64,000 nucleotides of DNA from Streptomyces caelestis (GTDB lineage Bacteria > Actinomycetota > Actinomycetes > Streptomycetales > Streptomycetaceae): the NCBI RefSeq assembly GCF_001279005.1, contig NZ_LGCN01000210.1:62001-126000 (forward strand), read 5' to 3'. The notes beneath the pieces were generated by a model. The model saw only the letters and a program-made list of their open reading frames with translations. It ran no database searches and had not been told where the DNA came from. This document shows, in pieces, positions 8,377 through 17,002 of the stretch (its first letter is position 1; the number at the start of each line of letters is the position of its first letter). Made by a program: the position numbers and the translations under genes.

Positions 8377-9192
8377 ATGACCCGCACGACCCGTACCGCC
8401 CGCCCCTTCGGCCCCGCTTTTGGCGTCCGTGCCGCGTGGACACGCGCCCTCGCCCTCGCCGGGGCCACCACGGTGATCGTCGCGGGCGTGAGCGCCTGCG
8501 GGGCGTCGGCCGCCGACGACGACGATCCCGACCACCGGTCCTTCGACCTGCCCGGCAGGACCCTCACCGTCGACTCCGACGAGTCCGCCCTCGAGATCGT
8601 CGCCTCGGACGAGAACGACCCGGGCACGATCGAGGTCACCCGGTGGTTCCGGGGCACCGTCGCCATCGGCTCGGACCCGGAGGTCACCTGGTCCATGGAC
8701 GGCGACCGGCTGGTGCTGCGGGAGAAGTGCTCGGGGGTCGTCGCGATCTGCTCCACCAGGCACCGCGTCGAGGTGCCCCGCGGGGTCTCCGTGAAGGTCG
8801 AGGAGGAGGACGGCAGCGTGCGGGCGCGGGGCTTCCGCGACGCGCTGAGCATCCGCACGACGGACGGTTCGATCCACGTCACGGACTCCACCGGACCGCT
8901 GGAGCTGCGCACCGGTGACGGGTCCGTGCGCGCGGAGGTCTCCTCCCGTACGGTGCGCACCCACAGCGGGGACGGCCCGGTCCGCCTCGAACTGGCCGCC
9001 GTGCCCGACCTGGTGGACTCCCGCAGCGGCGACGGCTCCCTGACGATCGACCTGCCGCGGGCCTCCTACCGCGTGGACACCGGGACCGGCGACGGCGCCG
9101 AGGACGTGTCCGTGCCCCGCGACGACTCCAGCCCCCACGTGGTGACCGCGCGCACCGGCGACGGCGAACTCACCGTCCGCACGGCGAACTGA
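8377..9192 (+). CDS. Putative lipoprotein with DUF4097 beta-strand repeats
   Basis: 271 residues. An N-terminal hydrophobic segment ends in a lipobox-like V-S-A-C at about residue 42, so it is probably lipid-anchored outside the membrane. The rest is an acidic, beta-rich repeat region in which D/G motifs recur (EEDGSVRARGF, TTDGSIHV, RTGDGSVRAE, SGDGPVRLE, TGDGELTV), as in DUF4097 beta-solenoid proteins. GGGGGAG is seven bases before the ATG. No function is established. Confidence 0.78.
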   Translation: MTRTTRTARPFGPAFGVRAAWTRALALAGATTVIVAGVSACGASAADDDDPDHRSFDLPGRTLTVDSDESALEIVASDENDPGTIEVTRWFRGTVAIGSDPEVTWSMDGDRLVLREKCSGVVAICSTRHRVEVPRGVSVKVEEEDGSVRARGFRDALSIRTTDGSIHVTDSTGPLELRTGDGSVRAEVSSRTVRTHSGDGPVRLELAAVPDLVDSRSGDGSLTIDLPRASYRVDTGTGDGAEDVSVPRDDSSPHVVTARTGDGELTVRTAN

Positions 9193-9266
9193 CCGGCCCG
9201 TGTCTTCGTCCTCCACCGGTGGGAGAATGACATCGGGCCGGGCGAACGACAGTACGGGAGAGGGAT

Positions 9267-10697
9267 GTGACGGCGACACCAGCGCAGCCGTACTCGCCGT
9301 CGGAGCCGCGCGTGCCCCGCACGCGTCGTGCCGTACCCCCTCTTTCCCTCCCGCCGGGTGTCCGCCGGGCTCCCGGCGCGCTGCGGGACGCGCTCGTCCT
9401 CGTGGGGCTGCCGCTGGTCGCGGTGCTGGCGCTGCCCGCCGCGTTCGCCGGGGGCGGGACCCGGCGCTGGTTCGGCGGGCGGGCGGAGAACCAGCGGGCC
9501 GAGGCGCAGGCCGCCAAGGACGCGGCGGCGGCCGCCTTCTACGAACTCGACACCGCCCAGCGCGACCTGCGGATCTCCATCGAGACGATCACCGCCGTCG
9601 ACGCCTCCCCCGCCGCCCGCCGCGCCGTCGCCGACTTCGAGGCGCTCGGCCGGCGCATCGACGAGGCCAGCCACCGCTACATCAGCGCCGTCGACGCCCA
9701 TGACCTGGACCGCGACGATCTGGAGGCCTCGGCCGCCGCCCAGGCCCGCGACCGGCTGACCGCCGCCAAGGACGAACTCGGCCGGGTCAAGCAGGAGCTG
9801 GACCGGTTCGCCGACGGGCTCGGCTCCCTCCTCGGCAAGGCCGAGACCCGGCTCGCCCGGCTCGCGCCCGCCGTCGAACGCGCCCGGCAGGCGCTGCTCG
9901 CCGCCTCGAACGCCCTCGACACCGCACGCGGATCGGGTCTGAAGGCCGACGACCTCGCCGCCCGGCTCGCCGCGCTCTCCCCGGAACTGACCAAGCTGAA
10001 CCAGGGCGCGGGGCAGCACGGCGTGCCCCAGACCCTGGAGCGGGCCGAACGGGTCACGCGCGAGGCCGAGGCGGTCCGCGTCGAAGCCGAACGGCTGCCG
10101 GAACGGGCCGCCGAGATCGACCACCGGCTGGTCTCCCTGCGCACCCGCGCCCAGGCCCTCACCACCCGCTCCGAACAGGTCGAACCGGTCCTCAGCGAAC
10201 TGCGCCGGCGCTTCACCGCCGCCTGCTGGCAGGACCTGCAGCACGTCCCCGACGTGGCCACCGAGAACGTGGGCCGGGCGGAGGCGAGACTCGCCGAGGC
10301 CCGGACGGCCCGCGAGGAGCAGCGCTGGGCGGACGCGACCGCCCTGCTGTCGACCGCGCGGGCGCTGCTGAACACGACCGACGAGGCGGTGTCGGCCGCC
10401 GGTGACCGGCTGCGGCGGCTGAACGCCGTGCAGAAGGACCCCGGGCAGGAGATCGAGCGCACCCGCTTCACCATCCGGGACGCCCAGCGTCTGGCCATGG
10501 CCGGCCGCAACACCCCCGACCCGCGCCACGCCCGCCCCCTGGACGACGCCGTGGCCCGTCTGGAACGGGCCGCCGCCGGACTGGAGGGCCGCCACCCCGA
10601 CTACTGGCACTTCCTGACGGAGACGGAGGAGGTACGGGCGACGGTGGGCCGTGTGGTGGCCCTGATCCGGGAGGAACGCGGCGGCGCCGCCCCCTGA
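9267..10697 (+). CDS. Membrane-anchored long coiled-coil protein, function unknown
   Basis: 476 residues. A proline-rich N-terminus is followed by a single membrane segment (about residues 43-62, LVLVGLPLVAVLALPAAFAG) and then about 400 residues of Ala/Glu/Arg/Leu-rich helix with heptad character to the C-terminus. It resembles a bitopic membrane protein with a large cytoplasmic or extracellular coiled coil. The GTG start at 9267 follows GGGAGAGG. I recognise no named family. Confidence 0.75.
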   Translation: MTATPAQPYSPSEPRVPRTRRAVPPLSLPPGVRRAPGALRDALVLVGLPLVAVLALPAAFAGGGTRRWFGGRAENQRAEAQAAKDAAAAAFYELDTAQRDLRISIETITAVDASPAARRAVADFEALGRRIDEASHRYISAVDAHDLDRDDLEASAAAQARDRLTAAKDELGRVKQELDRFADGLGSLLGKAETRLARLAPAVERARQALLAASNALDTARGSGLKADDLAARLAALSPELTKLNQGAGQHGVPQTLERAERVTREAEAVRVEAERLPERAAEIDHRLVSLRTRAQALTTRSEQVEPVLSELRRRFTAACWQDLQHVPDVATENVGRAEARLAEARTAREEQRWADATALLSTARALLNTTDEAVSAAGDRLRRLNAVQKDPGQEIERTRFTIRDAQRLAMAGRNTPDPRHARPLDDAVARLERAAAGLEGRHPDYWHFLTETEEVRATVGRVVALIREERGGAAP

Positions 10698-10729
10698 CCG
10701 GCACGGGCCGAGCCGGTTAACCTGTGCCC

Positions 10730-10951
10730 ATGCCTCGCTACGAATACCGCTGCCGGACCTGCGGCGACACCTTCGAACTGAGCCGCCCCATGGCGGAGTC
10801 CTCCGCGCCCGCGGCCTGCCCGGCGGGTCACGACGACACGGTCAAGCTCCTCTCCACGGTCGCGGTGGGCGGCACCGCCTCCGCCGCGGCCCCCGCTCCG
10901 TCCGCGGGTGGCGGCGGTGGCGGCTGCTGCGGGGGCGGCTGCTGCGGCTGA
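10730..10951 (+). CDS. FmdB family zinc-ribbon protein with Cys/Gly-rich tail
   Basis: 73 residues beginning MPRYEYRCRTCGDTFEL, the first CxxC knuckle of the FmdB (putative regulatory) family. The second knuckle is unusual: instead of CPxCG it reads CPAGHDD, leaving one Cys and a nearby His. The protein ends in a glycine tract with CCGGGCCG, so six of its eight or so cysteines are not in the classical ribbon. A GTG at 10724 would add two residues. No clear ribosome binding site is visible. Confidence 0.82.
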   Translation: MPRYEYRCRTCGDTFELSRPMAESSAPAACPAGHDDTVKLLSTVAVGGTASAAAPAPSAGGGGGGCCGGGCCG

Positions 10952-10984
10952 CCTCCGCCAAAGGACACGGCACCGGACGTCAGC

Positions 10985-11262
10985 CGCACCTCGGCTGCCG
11001 AGGTGGCGCAGCACCGCCGGCACCCTGCGCGAACAGCCCTCACCCCCCGTCGGTCCGGGCTTGTCGAAGATCGCTTCGGTGTGTTCCTCCACCGCGCTCC
11101 GCGAGATGTGCAGCCGCCGCGCGATGGCGGCGTCGGTGCGCCCTTGCGCCGTCCGGGCCGGCCAAGGCGGTGCGGAGCAGCTCGACGACGGCCGCGGCGG
11201 CGCCCCGCATCGGCCCCACCGCGCCACGCGCCGCACCATGTCTCGCAGGGTCGTGAGGCCGG
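10985..11262 (-). pseudogene. Decayed LuxR-type (NarL) response-regulator remnant
   Basis: On the minus strand one frame gives TLRDMVRRVAR, a second gives VVELLRTALAGPDG, and the first resumes with GRTDAAIARRLHISRSAVEEHTEAIFDK and RVPAVLRHLGSR. Together these are the receiver-HTH linker and the HTH_LUXR domain of a NarL-type regulator. The frame switches twice, the ReEREVLxLMA box is missing, and there is no start codon or receiver domain. It is a relic between fmdB and the second dedA and fills most of an otherwise empty 430-base gap. Confidence 0.68.
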
Positions 11263-11340
11263 CCGTGCGCGGCACGGGGGCGCACCGCGGAAAACCGCAG
11301 TCGCGGCCGCGGAGCACCGCAGCGGGTCGTGCGGCTTTCC

Positions 11341-11372
11341 TCAGCGTTCCTTCAGCTCCGGTTCTCTAGCGT
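11341..11372 (+). promoter_or_regulatory. Direct repeat TCAGC-N6-TCAGC and -10 element before the second dedA
   Basis: TCAGC at 11341-11345 and 11352-11356 are 11 bases apart, one helical turn, as for OmpR-type response-regulator sites. A -10 TAGCGT follows at 11367-11372, seven bases before the ATG at 11380, which suggests a leaderless mRNA. The regulator is unknown. Confidence 0.45.
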
Positions 11373-11379
11373 GGCAGGC

Positions 11380-12144
11380 ATGACAGCCATCGCAGCGCAC
11401 ACGATCACGGCGGCCGGGGACGGCGGTGCCGGACCGCAGTGGGTCAACGACCTCATGGACGCCCTGGGCGCCCCCGGGGCCGGCCTCGCCATCGCGCTGG
11501 AGAACCTCTTCCCTCCCATACCCAGTGAGGTGATCCTGCCCTTGGCGGGGTTCGCCGCGAGCAGTGGGCGGATGAGCCTGCTCGCCGTGCTGCTGTGGAC
11601 CACCGCCGGCTCGGTGATCGGCGCGCTCGCGCTGTACGGGGTGGGCGCGCTGCTCGGCCGGGACCGGACGGTGGCGATAGCGGAGCGGCTGCCGCTGGTG
11701 AAGGTCGCGGACATCGAGAGGACGGAGGCGTGGTTCCTGCGGCACGGGCCGAAGGCGGTGTTCTTCGGCCGGATGATCCCGCTCTTCCGCAGTCTCATAT
11801 CGGTGCCGGCCGGCGTGGAGCGCATGCGGCTGCCGCTGTTCCTGGGGCTGACCACGCTGGGCAGCGCGATCTGGAACACCGCGTTCGTGCTCGCGGGGTA
11901 CGCGCTGGGGGACAACTGGGAGCAGGTGTCGACCGTCGTCTCGGCGTACTCGAAGGTGGTCCTCGGCGTGGCCGCGCTGGCCCTGGTGGCGTTCGTGGTC
12001 CTGCGTCTGCTGCGCTCGGGGGACGGCCGCCGGCGGCGGGACGGGCGGGCGGGCGCGGGAGACCCGCACCCGCCGCGCTCCGGGGACGCTCACGGCGCCG
12101 GATACGACTCCGCCGACACGATGGTCCTGCGCCACCGACGCTGA
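11380..12144 (+). CDS. DedA family membrane protein (second copy)
   Basis: 254 residues with an intact DedA/VTT core: ENLFPPIPSEVILPLAGF, then GSVIGALALYGVGALLGR and FFGRMIPLFRSLISVPAGVERM, which carry the family's Glu-Asn and FxGRxIPxxRxxxxxxAG signatures. There are four to five hydrophobic segments and a C-terminal basic, disordered tail. DedA proteins maintain membrane potential and lipid asymmetry. It is closer to the canonical family than the copy at 6598. No ribosome binding site precedes the ATG, which is consistent with leaderless translation. Confidence 0.88.
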   Translation: MTAIAAHTITAAGDGGAGPQWVNDLMDALGAPGAGLAIALENLFPPIPSEVILPLAGFAASSGRMSLLAVLLWTTAGSVIGALALYGVGALLGRDRTVAIAERLPLVKVADIERTEAWFLRHGPKAVFFGRMIPLFRSLISVPAGVERMRLPLFLGLTTLGSAIWNTAFVLAGYALGDNWEQVSTVVSAYSKVVLGVAALALVAFVVLRLLRSGDGRRRRDGRAGAGDPHPPRSGDAHGAGYDSADTMVLRHRR

Positions 12145-12150
12145 CGCCCC

Positions 12151-12178
12151 GGCCGCACGGCCGCGGAGCCGTGCGGCC
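12151..12178. terminator. Bidirectional terminator between convergent dedA and HAD genes
   Basis: GGCCGCACGGC (12151-12161) and GCCGTGCGGCC (12168-12178) form a perfect 11-bp stem with a six-base loop. It fills the 34-base gap between the two stop codons. Confidence 0.75.
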
Positions 12179-12991
12179 TCACCGGGGCGAGCGCACCGCC
12201 TGCAGGAACTCGCGCAGGATGCGCTCGCCGGCCAGGACGCCCCGCTCGGGGAGCGCCCTGATCGCGGGGGCCGTCCAGTCGGCGTCGGCGAGTTCGCCGT
12301 GCCCCGGGCGCCAGCCCCGGTCCACGGCGAGGAGCAGGTCGGCGTCGAGGAGGGAGTCGCCGGCGGCGAGGGTGAGATCGGCGCCGGTGCGGCGGGCCAC
12401 CTCGTCCATGGCCGCGCTCTTGGTGAGGGGCCCCGGCACGGCGTAGATCTTGCGGCCCTGGAGGGACACCGTCCAGCCGCGGTTCTCCGCCCACTCCCCG
12501 AGTTCCTTCACCCACTCCTCGCGCAGCAGTTCCCGCTCGACGACGAGGTAGGCGAAGAGGTCATCGGCGACCCGGTGCTTGCGCACCCAGACCGGGTCGG
12601 CGGTCCGCAGCAGATGGTCCTGCACCTCGGACAGCGGGGCGCACTCGTCGGCGAGGCGGGCGAGCACCCGGGCGTGCCAGTCCCGGTCGGACACGCCGTC
12701 GACGAGGAGGTGTCCGCCGTTGGCGCAGATCGCGTAGGTCGGCGGCGGGCCGGGGAGGTTGATGCGCTGGTACTGCTTGCGGGTGCGGGTCGTGGTGGGG
12801 ACGAACACGGCTTCGTCGCCGAGGTCGGCGAGGAGCCGGGCCGCCGTCTCCGTCATGTAGGAGAGGGGCTTGCTCTCGTGGACCTCCACGCACAGCAGCC
12901 GGGGCGCCCGTGCGTCCGGCATGGTCAGGGCGAGGGCGGCGGCGGAGTAGATGAGCGTGCGGTCGAGGTCGCTGGCGACGACGACGGTCAT
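12179..12991 (-). CDS. HAD-superfamily hydrolase of the Ter-associated metabolic module
   Basis: 270 residues. HAD motif I is VVASDLDRTLIY at the N-terminus; motif IV is AAGDSLLDADLLL at about 209-221. A type II cap with ICANGGHLL lies between, as in Cof/sucrose-phosphatase-like sugar or nucleotide phosphatases. The ATG shares its first base with the last base of the upstream phosphoribosyltransferase stop, so the two are coupled. Family knowledge: HAD proteins of this kind sit with PRTase, StiP and HpcH genes in Ter stress clusters proposed to make a nucleoside-like compound (Anantharaman, Iyer and Aravind). The substrate is not known. Confidence 0.82.
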   Translation of the reverse strand: MTVVVASDLDRTLIYSAAALALTMPDARAPRLLCVEVHESKPLSYMTETAARLLADLGDEAVFVPTTTRTRKQYQRINLPGPPPTYAICANGGHLLVDGVSDRDWHARVLARLADECAPLSEVQDHLLRTADPVWVRKHRVADDLFAYLVVERELLREEWVKELGEWAENRGWTVSLQGRKIYAVPGPLTKSAAMDEVARRTGADLTLAAGDSLLDADLLLAVDRGWRPGHGELADADWTAPAIRALPERGVLAGERILREFLQAVRSPR

Positions 12992-15645
12992 CAGCGGGTC
13001 ACCGCCCTGCCGTCGGCGCCGGTGGCGCCACGGGTGTAGCGGGGGTGGATCAGTCCGACGCAGGTGTAGGGGAGTCCGTCGACCTCTTCGACGGGGACGC
13101 CCCGTTGCCGCGCGAGGAGGCGTACGTGGTCGAGGTCGCTGCCGGCTCCGGCCCGGGCGAGCACCTTCCAGGGCACCCGGCGCAGCAGCACCCGGGTGGT
13201 CTCGCCGACGCCGGGCTTGACGAGGTTCACGTCGTGGATGCCGTACTCCTCGCTGATGCGTTCGACCGCCGCCCAGCCCTCCCAGCTGGGGGTGCGGTCG
13301 GTGGAGAGGAGTTCCTCGGCCTGGGCGCAGGCGGCGTCGGCGACCTCCGGGAAGCGGGCGGACACGGCGTCCAGGAAGGCCGTCGAGAGGTCCGCGCCGG
13401 CGAGTTCGCGGTAGAACTTGGCGCCGTGGAAGTCGTCCGGGCCGACCAGGTCGGCGCGGAGCACGGTGCGTGAGATCAGGCCGGACACCGTGGAGTTGAG
13501 GCAGGCGGAGGGGATCAGGTAGTCCTCGCGGGTGCCGTAGGTGCGGACGCAGGAGCCGGGGTCGGCCAGGACCGCGATCTCCGGGTCGAAGCCGGTGACG
13601 CCCTCGGTCTTCTCGAACTCCTCGACGGCCCGGGCGAGTTCGCGGGTGATGGCGCCCTTGCCGGTCCAGCCGTCGACGAAGACCACGTCCCGGGGGTCGT
13701 GGTGGGCGGCCAGCCAGCGCAGCGCGTTGGCGTCGATGCCCCGGCCGCGGACGATCGACACCGCGTAGTGGGGCAGGTCGAGCCGGCGGCGGTGGTGCGC
13801 CCAGCGGCGCATCAGGATGCCCACGGGAGTGCCCGCGCGGGCCAGGGAGACGAGCACCGGGCGGGGGGACCGCTCGGCGAGCACGGTCTCGGTGACCACG
13901 CCCACCGCGTGGGCCAGGCGGGCCGCCGACTCGTTCAGGGCCGCGTGGAACAGCTCCTGGTACTGCTCGCTCGGCTGGTACTCCACCGGCAGCGACTCCG
14001 CGTAGTGGGCGCCGCCGCTCTGGACGGCCTCCTCGCGCTCCTCGGTCGGCGCCTCCAGCGTCACGTCCGAGAGGTCCTGGAGCAGCCAGCCGACCTCCTC
14101 GGGCGCGTACGAGGAGAAGGCGGGGCCTCTGAGGGGCTCGGGCAGCATGGTGGCGGGCCTTTCGGGGGCGTCCGGTCGGGCGTCCTGGGGGGCGGTGTCC
14201 TGCGGTGCGGGCACGTACGACGGTACGACCGCGAGGAGGACCCGCGGGGTGTGTGCGGCGAGCCGGGCGAGCAGGCCGTCGGGCGCGTGCAGTGCGGGGG
14301 TGTCGGCGACCGAGTCGACGACGGCGACGACGGCGTCGAAGCCGCCGCCGGCGACGTTGTAGGCGTAGCGCTCGCCGGGGCCGTCGGCGGGGTCGTCGTG
14401 GGCGGGGAAGACCAGGCGGGTGCGTATCGCGTAGCCGGGGTCGTCGACGGCGAGGACGGGTGAGCGGGTGGTGGTGGAGAAGCGCACGTCGGCGCGGACG
14501 GTCCGCTCCAGCTCGCCCGCCAGGCGCAGCGGGGTGTACATCAGCTCCTCGAAGCCGAGGACGAGGACGCGGCGCGCGTCGTCGGGGAGCTCGGCCGCGA
14601 GGCGGGCCGCCATGTCCGGGAGCGCGGATTCGAGGCGGGCCCGGTGCGCGGGGGTGAAGCCGTGGCGGCCCCCGTCGGGGAGGCCGTCCGGCCAGCGCAG
14701 GTCCACGCGTGCGACGCGCCCGTCGCATGGGCGCGGGCCGTCCCGGTCCGGCCGCGCCCGTGCGGCGGCCGCGGAGTCCTCCACGTCCCGCGCCCCCGAG
14801 GGGGACGTCCGGGCGTCGGTTCCGAAGCCGGCCGCGGCCTCCCTCTCCAGGGGCGCGGGGAACCGGGCGGCCGCGGCCGCCCGGCCACCGTCCGTGGCGC
14901 TCTCGTACCGCGCCACCAGCTCCTGCCCCTTCGCCAGGACGCCGTCCGGCAGCCGCACCGTGCCCGACGCGGTCGTCACCAGGTCGATCCGCGCCCCGAT
15001 CTCACGGGCGAACCCGTCCAGACGGCCGGCGTCCGCGGGCGACCGCATGTCGACGAGGGCGACCACGACGTACCGGCCCCGCGGGTACCGCGCGTGAAGG
15101 TCCCGAACGGTGTTCAGCACCGTGTTCCCCGTCGAGAACTCGTCGTCGACCAGGACCAGCGGACCGTCCCCGGCCAGCAGCCGCGGATCCTCCGGGAGCA
15201 GCAGGTGGGACGTGGCGTGGGAGTGGGACTCCTCGAATCCCCCGGCGGTGGCCGTGCCCGCGACCGGGCGGCGCGTGGAGTGCAGATACGGGGCGGGGCC
15301 CAGACCGTCGGCGACGGAATGGCCGAGCCCGGTCGCGGTCTCGGCGTAGCCGAGGACCACCGCGTCCTTGGCCGCGTCACCCAGCAGCTCGCGCACCCGG
15401 CGGCCGAGTGCGACGCCGTGGCCGTGCACGACGGACGGCGCCTGGGGGACGTGCTTGCCGAGGACGTTGGACACCAGTAGGTGGGCCCGCTTGGGGTTGC
15501 GGCGCAGCGCCAGCCCCAGCAGCCCGGGCAGGCTCTCGTCCCCGGCCAGCTCGACGCCGAGCCGCTCCGTGACCCAGCTGCCGGACCACATGTCCCCGCC
15601 TGCCGGGTCCCCGTGACGCGCCGGGCGGCGCATCCCCTCGTTCAC
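12991..15645 (-). CDS. Fused phosphoribosyltransferase (PRTase_2)-TRSP-StiP/PRTase_1 protein of the Ter module
   Basis: About 884 residues from the GTG at 15645, which has GGAGAAGG upstream. A GTG at 15666 overlapping the HpcH stop, or ATGs at 15633 and 15591, are alternatives. Domain 1 (about 20-270) is an orotate-PRTase-like fold with a PRPP loop VLVDDEFSTGNT (about 165). Domain 2 (about 360-480) is TRSP-like (LVLGFEELMYTPLRLAGELE). Domain 3 (about 505-870) is the StiP/PRTase_1 type with FSSYAPEEVGWLL and a second PRPP-loop-like VVFVDGWTGKGAI (about 653). Many bacteria encode domain 3 as a separate protein. A Pro/Asp-rich linker joins domains 2 and 3. It probably attaches ribose phosphate to a base-like substrate in the Ter pathway. 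Confidence 0.82.
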   Translation of the reverse strand: MNEGMRRPARHGDPAGGDMWSGSWVTERLGVELAGDESLPGLLGLALRRNPKRAHLLVSNVLGKHVPQAPSVVHGHGVALGRRVRELLGDAAKDAVVLGYAETATGLGHSVADGLGPAPYLHSTRRPVAGTATAGGFEESHSHATSHLLLPEDPRLLAGDGPLVLVDDEFSTGNTVLNTVRDLHARYPRGRYVVVALVDMRSPADAGRLDGFAREIGARIDLVTTASGTVRLPDGVLAKGQELVARYESATDGGRAAAAARFPAPLEREAAAGFGTDARTSPSGARDVEDSAAAARARPDRDGPRPCDGRVARVDLRWPDGLPDGGRHGFTPAHRARLESALPDMAARLAAELPDDARRVLVLGFEELMYTPLRLAGELERTVRADVRFSTTTRSPVLAVDDPGYAIRTRLVFPAHDDPADGPGERYAYNVAGGGFDAVVAVVDSVADTPALHAPDGLLARLAAHTPRVLLAVVPSYVPAPQDTAPQDARPDAPERPATMLPEPLRGPAFSSYAPEEVGWLLQDLSDVTLEAPTEEREEAVQSGGAHYAESLPVEYQPSEQYQELFHAALNESAARLAHAVGVVTETVLAERSPRPVLVSLARAGTPVGILMRRWAHHRRRLDLPHYAVSIVRGRGIDANALRWLAAHHDPRDVVFVDGWTGKGAITRELARAVEEFEKTEGVTGFDPEIAVLADPGSCVRTYGTREDYLIPSACLNSTVSGLISRTVLRADLVGPDDFHGAKFYRELAGADLSTAFLDAVSARFPEVADAACAQAEELLSTDRTPSWEGWAAVERISEEYGIHDVNLVKPGVGETTRVLLRRVPWKVLARAGAGSDLDHVRLLARQRGVPVEEVDGLPYTCVGLIHPRYTRGATGADGRAVTR

Positions 15646-15662
15646 AGCCTTCTCCGTTCCGG

Positions 15663-16829
15663 TCACTCGGCCAGGCCCGCCGCGAGCAGTTCCACGAAGC
15701 CGATGTCCTCGTTGGCGACACCGAAGGCCTCGGCGCGCAGCAGGGTCCGCTCGGCCCAGGCGCGGTGCGGTTTCACCTCGTTCATCTTGTTCGTGTAGGC
15801 CGACCTGAGGACACCCCCGCCGCCGCGTTCCGGCCGGAGGATGTCCTGGGCGTCGCTGAACTCCTCGTGGCTGACGACGGACAGCGCGTGCACGGGGAGG
15901 ACGTGCGAGGGGTGGATGCAGGTCTTGCCCAGCAGGCCGTTGGCCCGGTCGAGGGAGATCTCGCGCAGCAGGCCGTCCATGGCGTGCTCGATGAGTTTCT
16001 CGCGCAGGGCGACCGCCTTCACCTCGTGGAAGGGGCTCTGCCGCAGGAGGGGCTTGAACATGCGTTCCTGGACCCGGAAGTACTCCCAGACCGGCCCCGT
16101 CACGGTGAATCCCGTGCCGTCGGCCCGGGCCAGCATGTTCACCACGTCGGAGATCACGGAGGCGACGACCTGGATGTCGTACGCCGTCATGTCGGGGCCC
16201 CTGCGCAGCCCGTAGGAGGAGCAGAAGTCGGTCACGCCGAGGCGCAGCGCGAGCACGCGGTCGCGGTACTTGTCGACGGCGCGGAAGATGCCTTCGAGGG
16301 TCTCCACGCGGGACTCGCGGTAGAGCAGCTCGGGCGACTCCAGCACCGGCATGGCGAACAGCCGGCGCCCGCTCCCGGCCTCGGCGGTGGCCAGCGCCTC
16401 CAGGAACGGCAGGCCGCGTTCCGCGGTGAACTTCGGCAGGACGAATCCGGACAGCAGCGAGACGGCGGGGCCGAGGCGCCGGGCGAGGTCGGGGATCTGC
16501 TCGGGGGCGCGGACCCGGATGAACAGCAGCGGCAGATCCGCGCCGGGCCGCCCGGCCAGGTCCGCGAACTGCCGCACGAGGTTCTCCTCGCCCGCGGTCA
16601 CGTCGGCGTCGTCGATGGAGTCCTCCAGGCACAGCACCATGGAGACCACACCGCGTCCGCCCTGTTTGACGACGTCGTCGGCGAGCCGGGGCCGGGTCGC
16701 GGGGCTGTAGAGCGTGGCGCCGAGGACCGCGGAGAGCAGCCGGGCCGGGGAATCCGGCGTGAACTCGACGGGCTCCCGATGGAAGAGACGTTTCCGCACC
16801 GCAGGGGTGATCTGACCGAAATGACGCAT
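15663..16829 (-). CDS. HpcH/HpaI aldolase / citrate lyase-like protein of the Ter module
   Basis: 388 residues. The CitE-like TIM barrel is recognisable from VVSMVLCLEDSIDD near the N-terminus, LLFIRVRAPEQIPDL, VLPKFTAERGL, AMPVLESPELLYRES, RLGVTDFCSSYGLRRG and TCIHPSHVLPVHAL. These provide the Mg-binding Glu/Asp and the conserved Arg. It is the first gene of the minus-strand metabolic operon (HpcH, then PRTase fusion, then HAD) with end-to-start overlaps. GGGGGAG precedes the ATG. In Ter clusters the enzyme is thought to make or cleave a C-C or C-S bond in an unidentified small molecule. Confidence 0.85.
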   Translation of the reverse strand: MRHFGQITPAVRKRLFHREPVEFTPDSPARLLSAVLGATLYSPATRPRLADDVVKQGGRGVVSMVLCLEDSIDDADVTAGEENLVRQFADLAGRPGADLPLLFIRVRAPEQIPDLARRLGPAVSLLSGFVLPKFTAERGLPFLEALATAEAGSGRRLFAMPVLESPELLYRESRVETLEGIFRAVDKYRDRVLALRLGVTDFCSSYGLRRGPDMTAYDIQVVASVISDVVNMLARADGTGFTVTGPVWEYFRVQERMFKPLLRQSPFHEVKAVALREKLIEHAMDGLLREISLDRANGLLGKTCIHPSHVLPVHALSVVSHEEFSDAQDILRPERGGGGVLRSAYTNKMNEVKPHRAWAERTLLRAEAFGVANEDIGFVELLAAGLAE

Positions 16830-17002
16830 GGAACTCCCCCGTGGCCTCTCTGGAATCTCGGGAATGTCGGAAGGTGGCCGGTAATAGTACGTAGGGATCC
16901 ATGTCGACGGTTCCGGCGGGGCATGAACTTCAGGTAACCCGGCCGTGTCGACACCAACCCCCCGCGTTGTCGTGACCAGGACGGAGAAGGCAGGATGACC
17001 GT

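Noticed and set aside
16945..16954. Palindrome GTGTCGACAC in the HpcH-TerD divergent region as operator.
   Set aside because: Only ten bases with a common restriction-site core; too short to support without conservation data.
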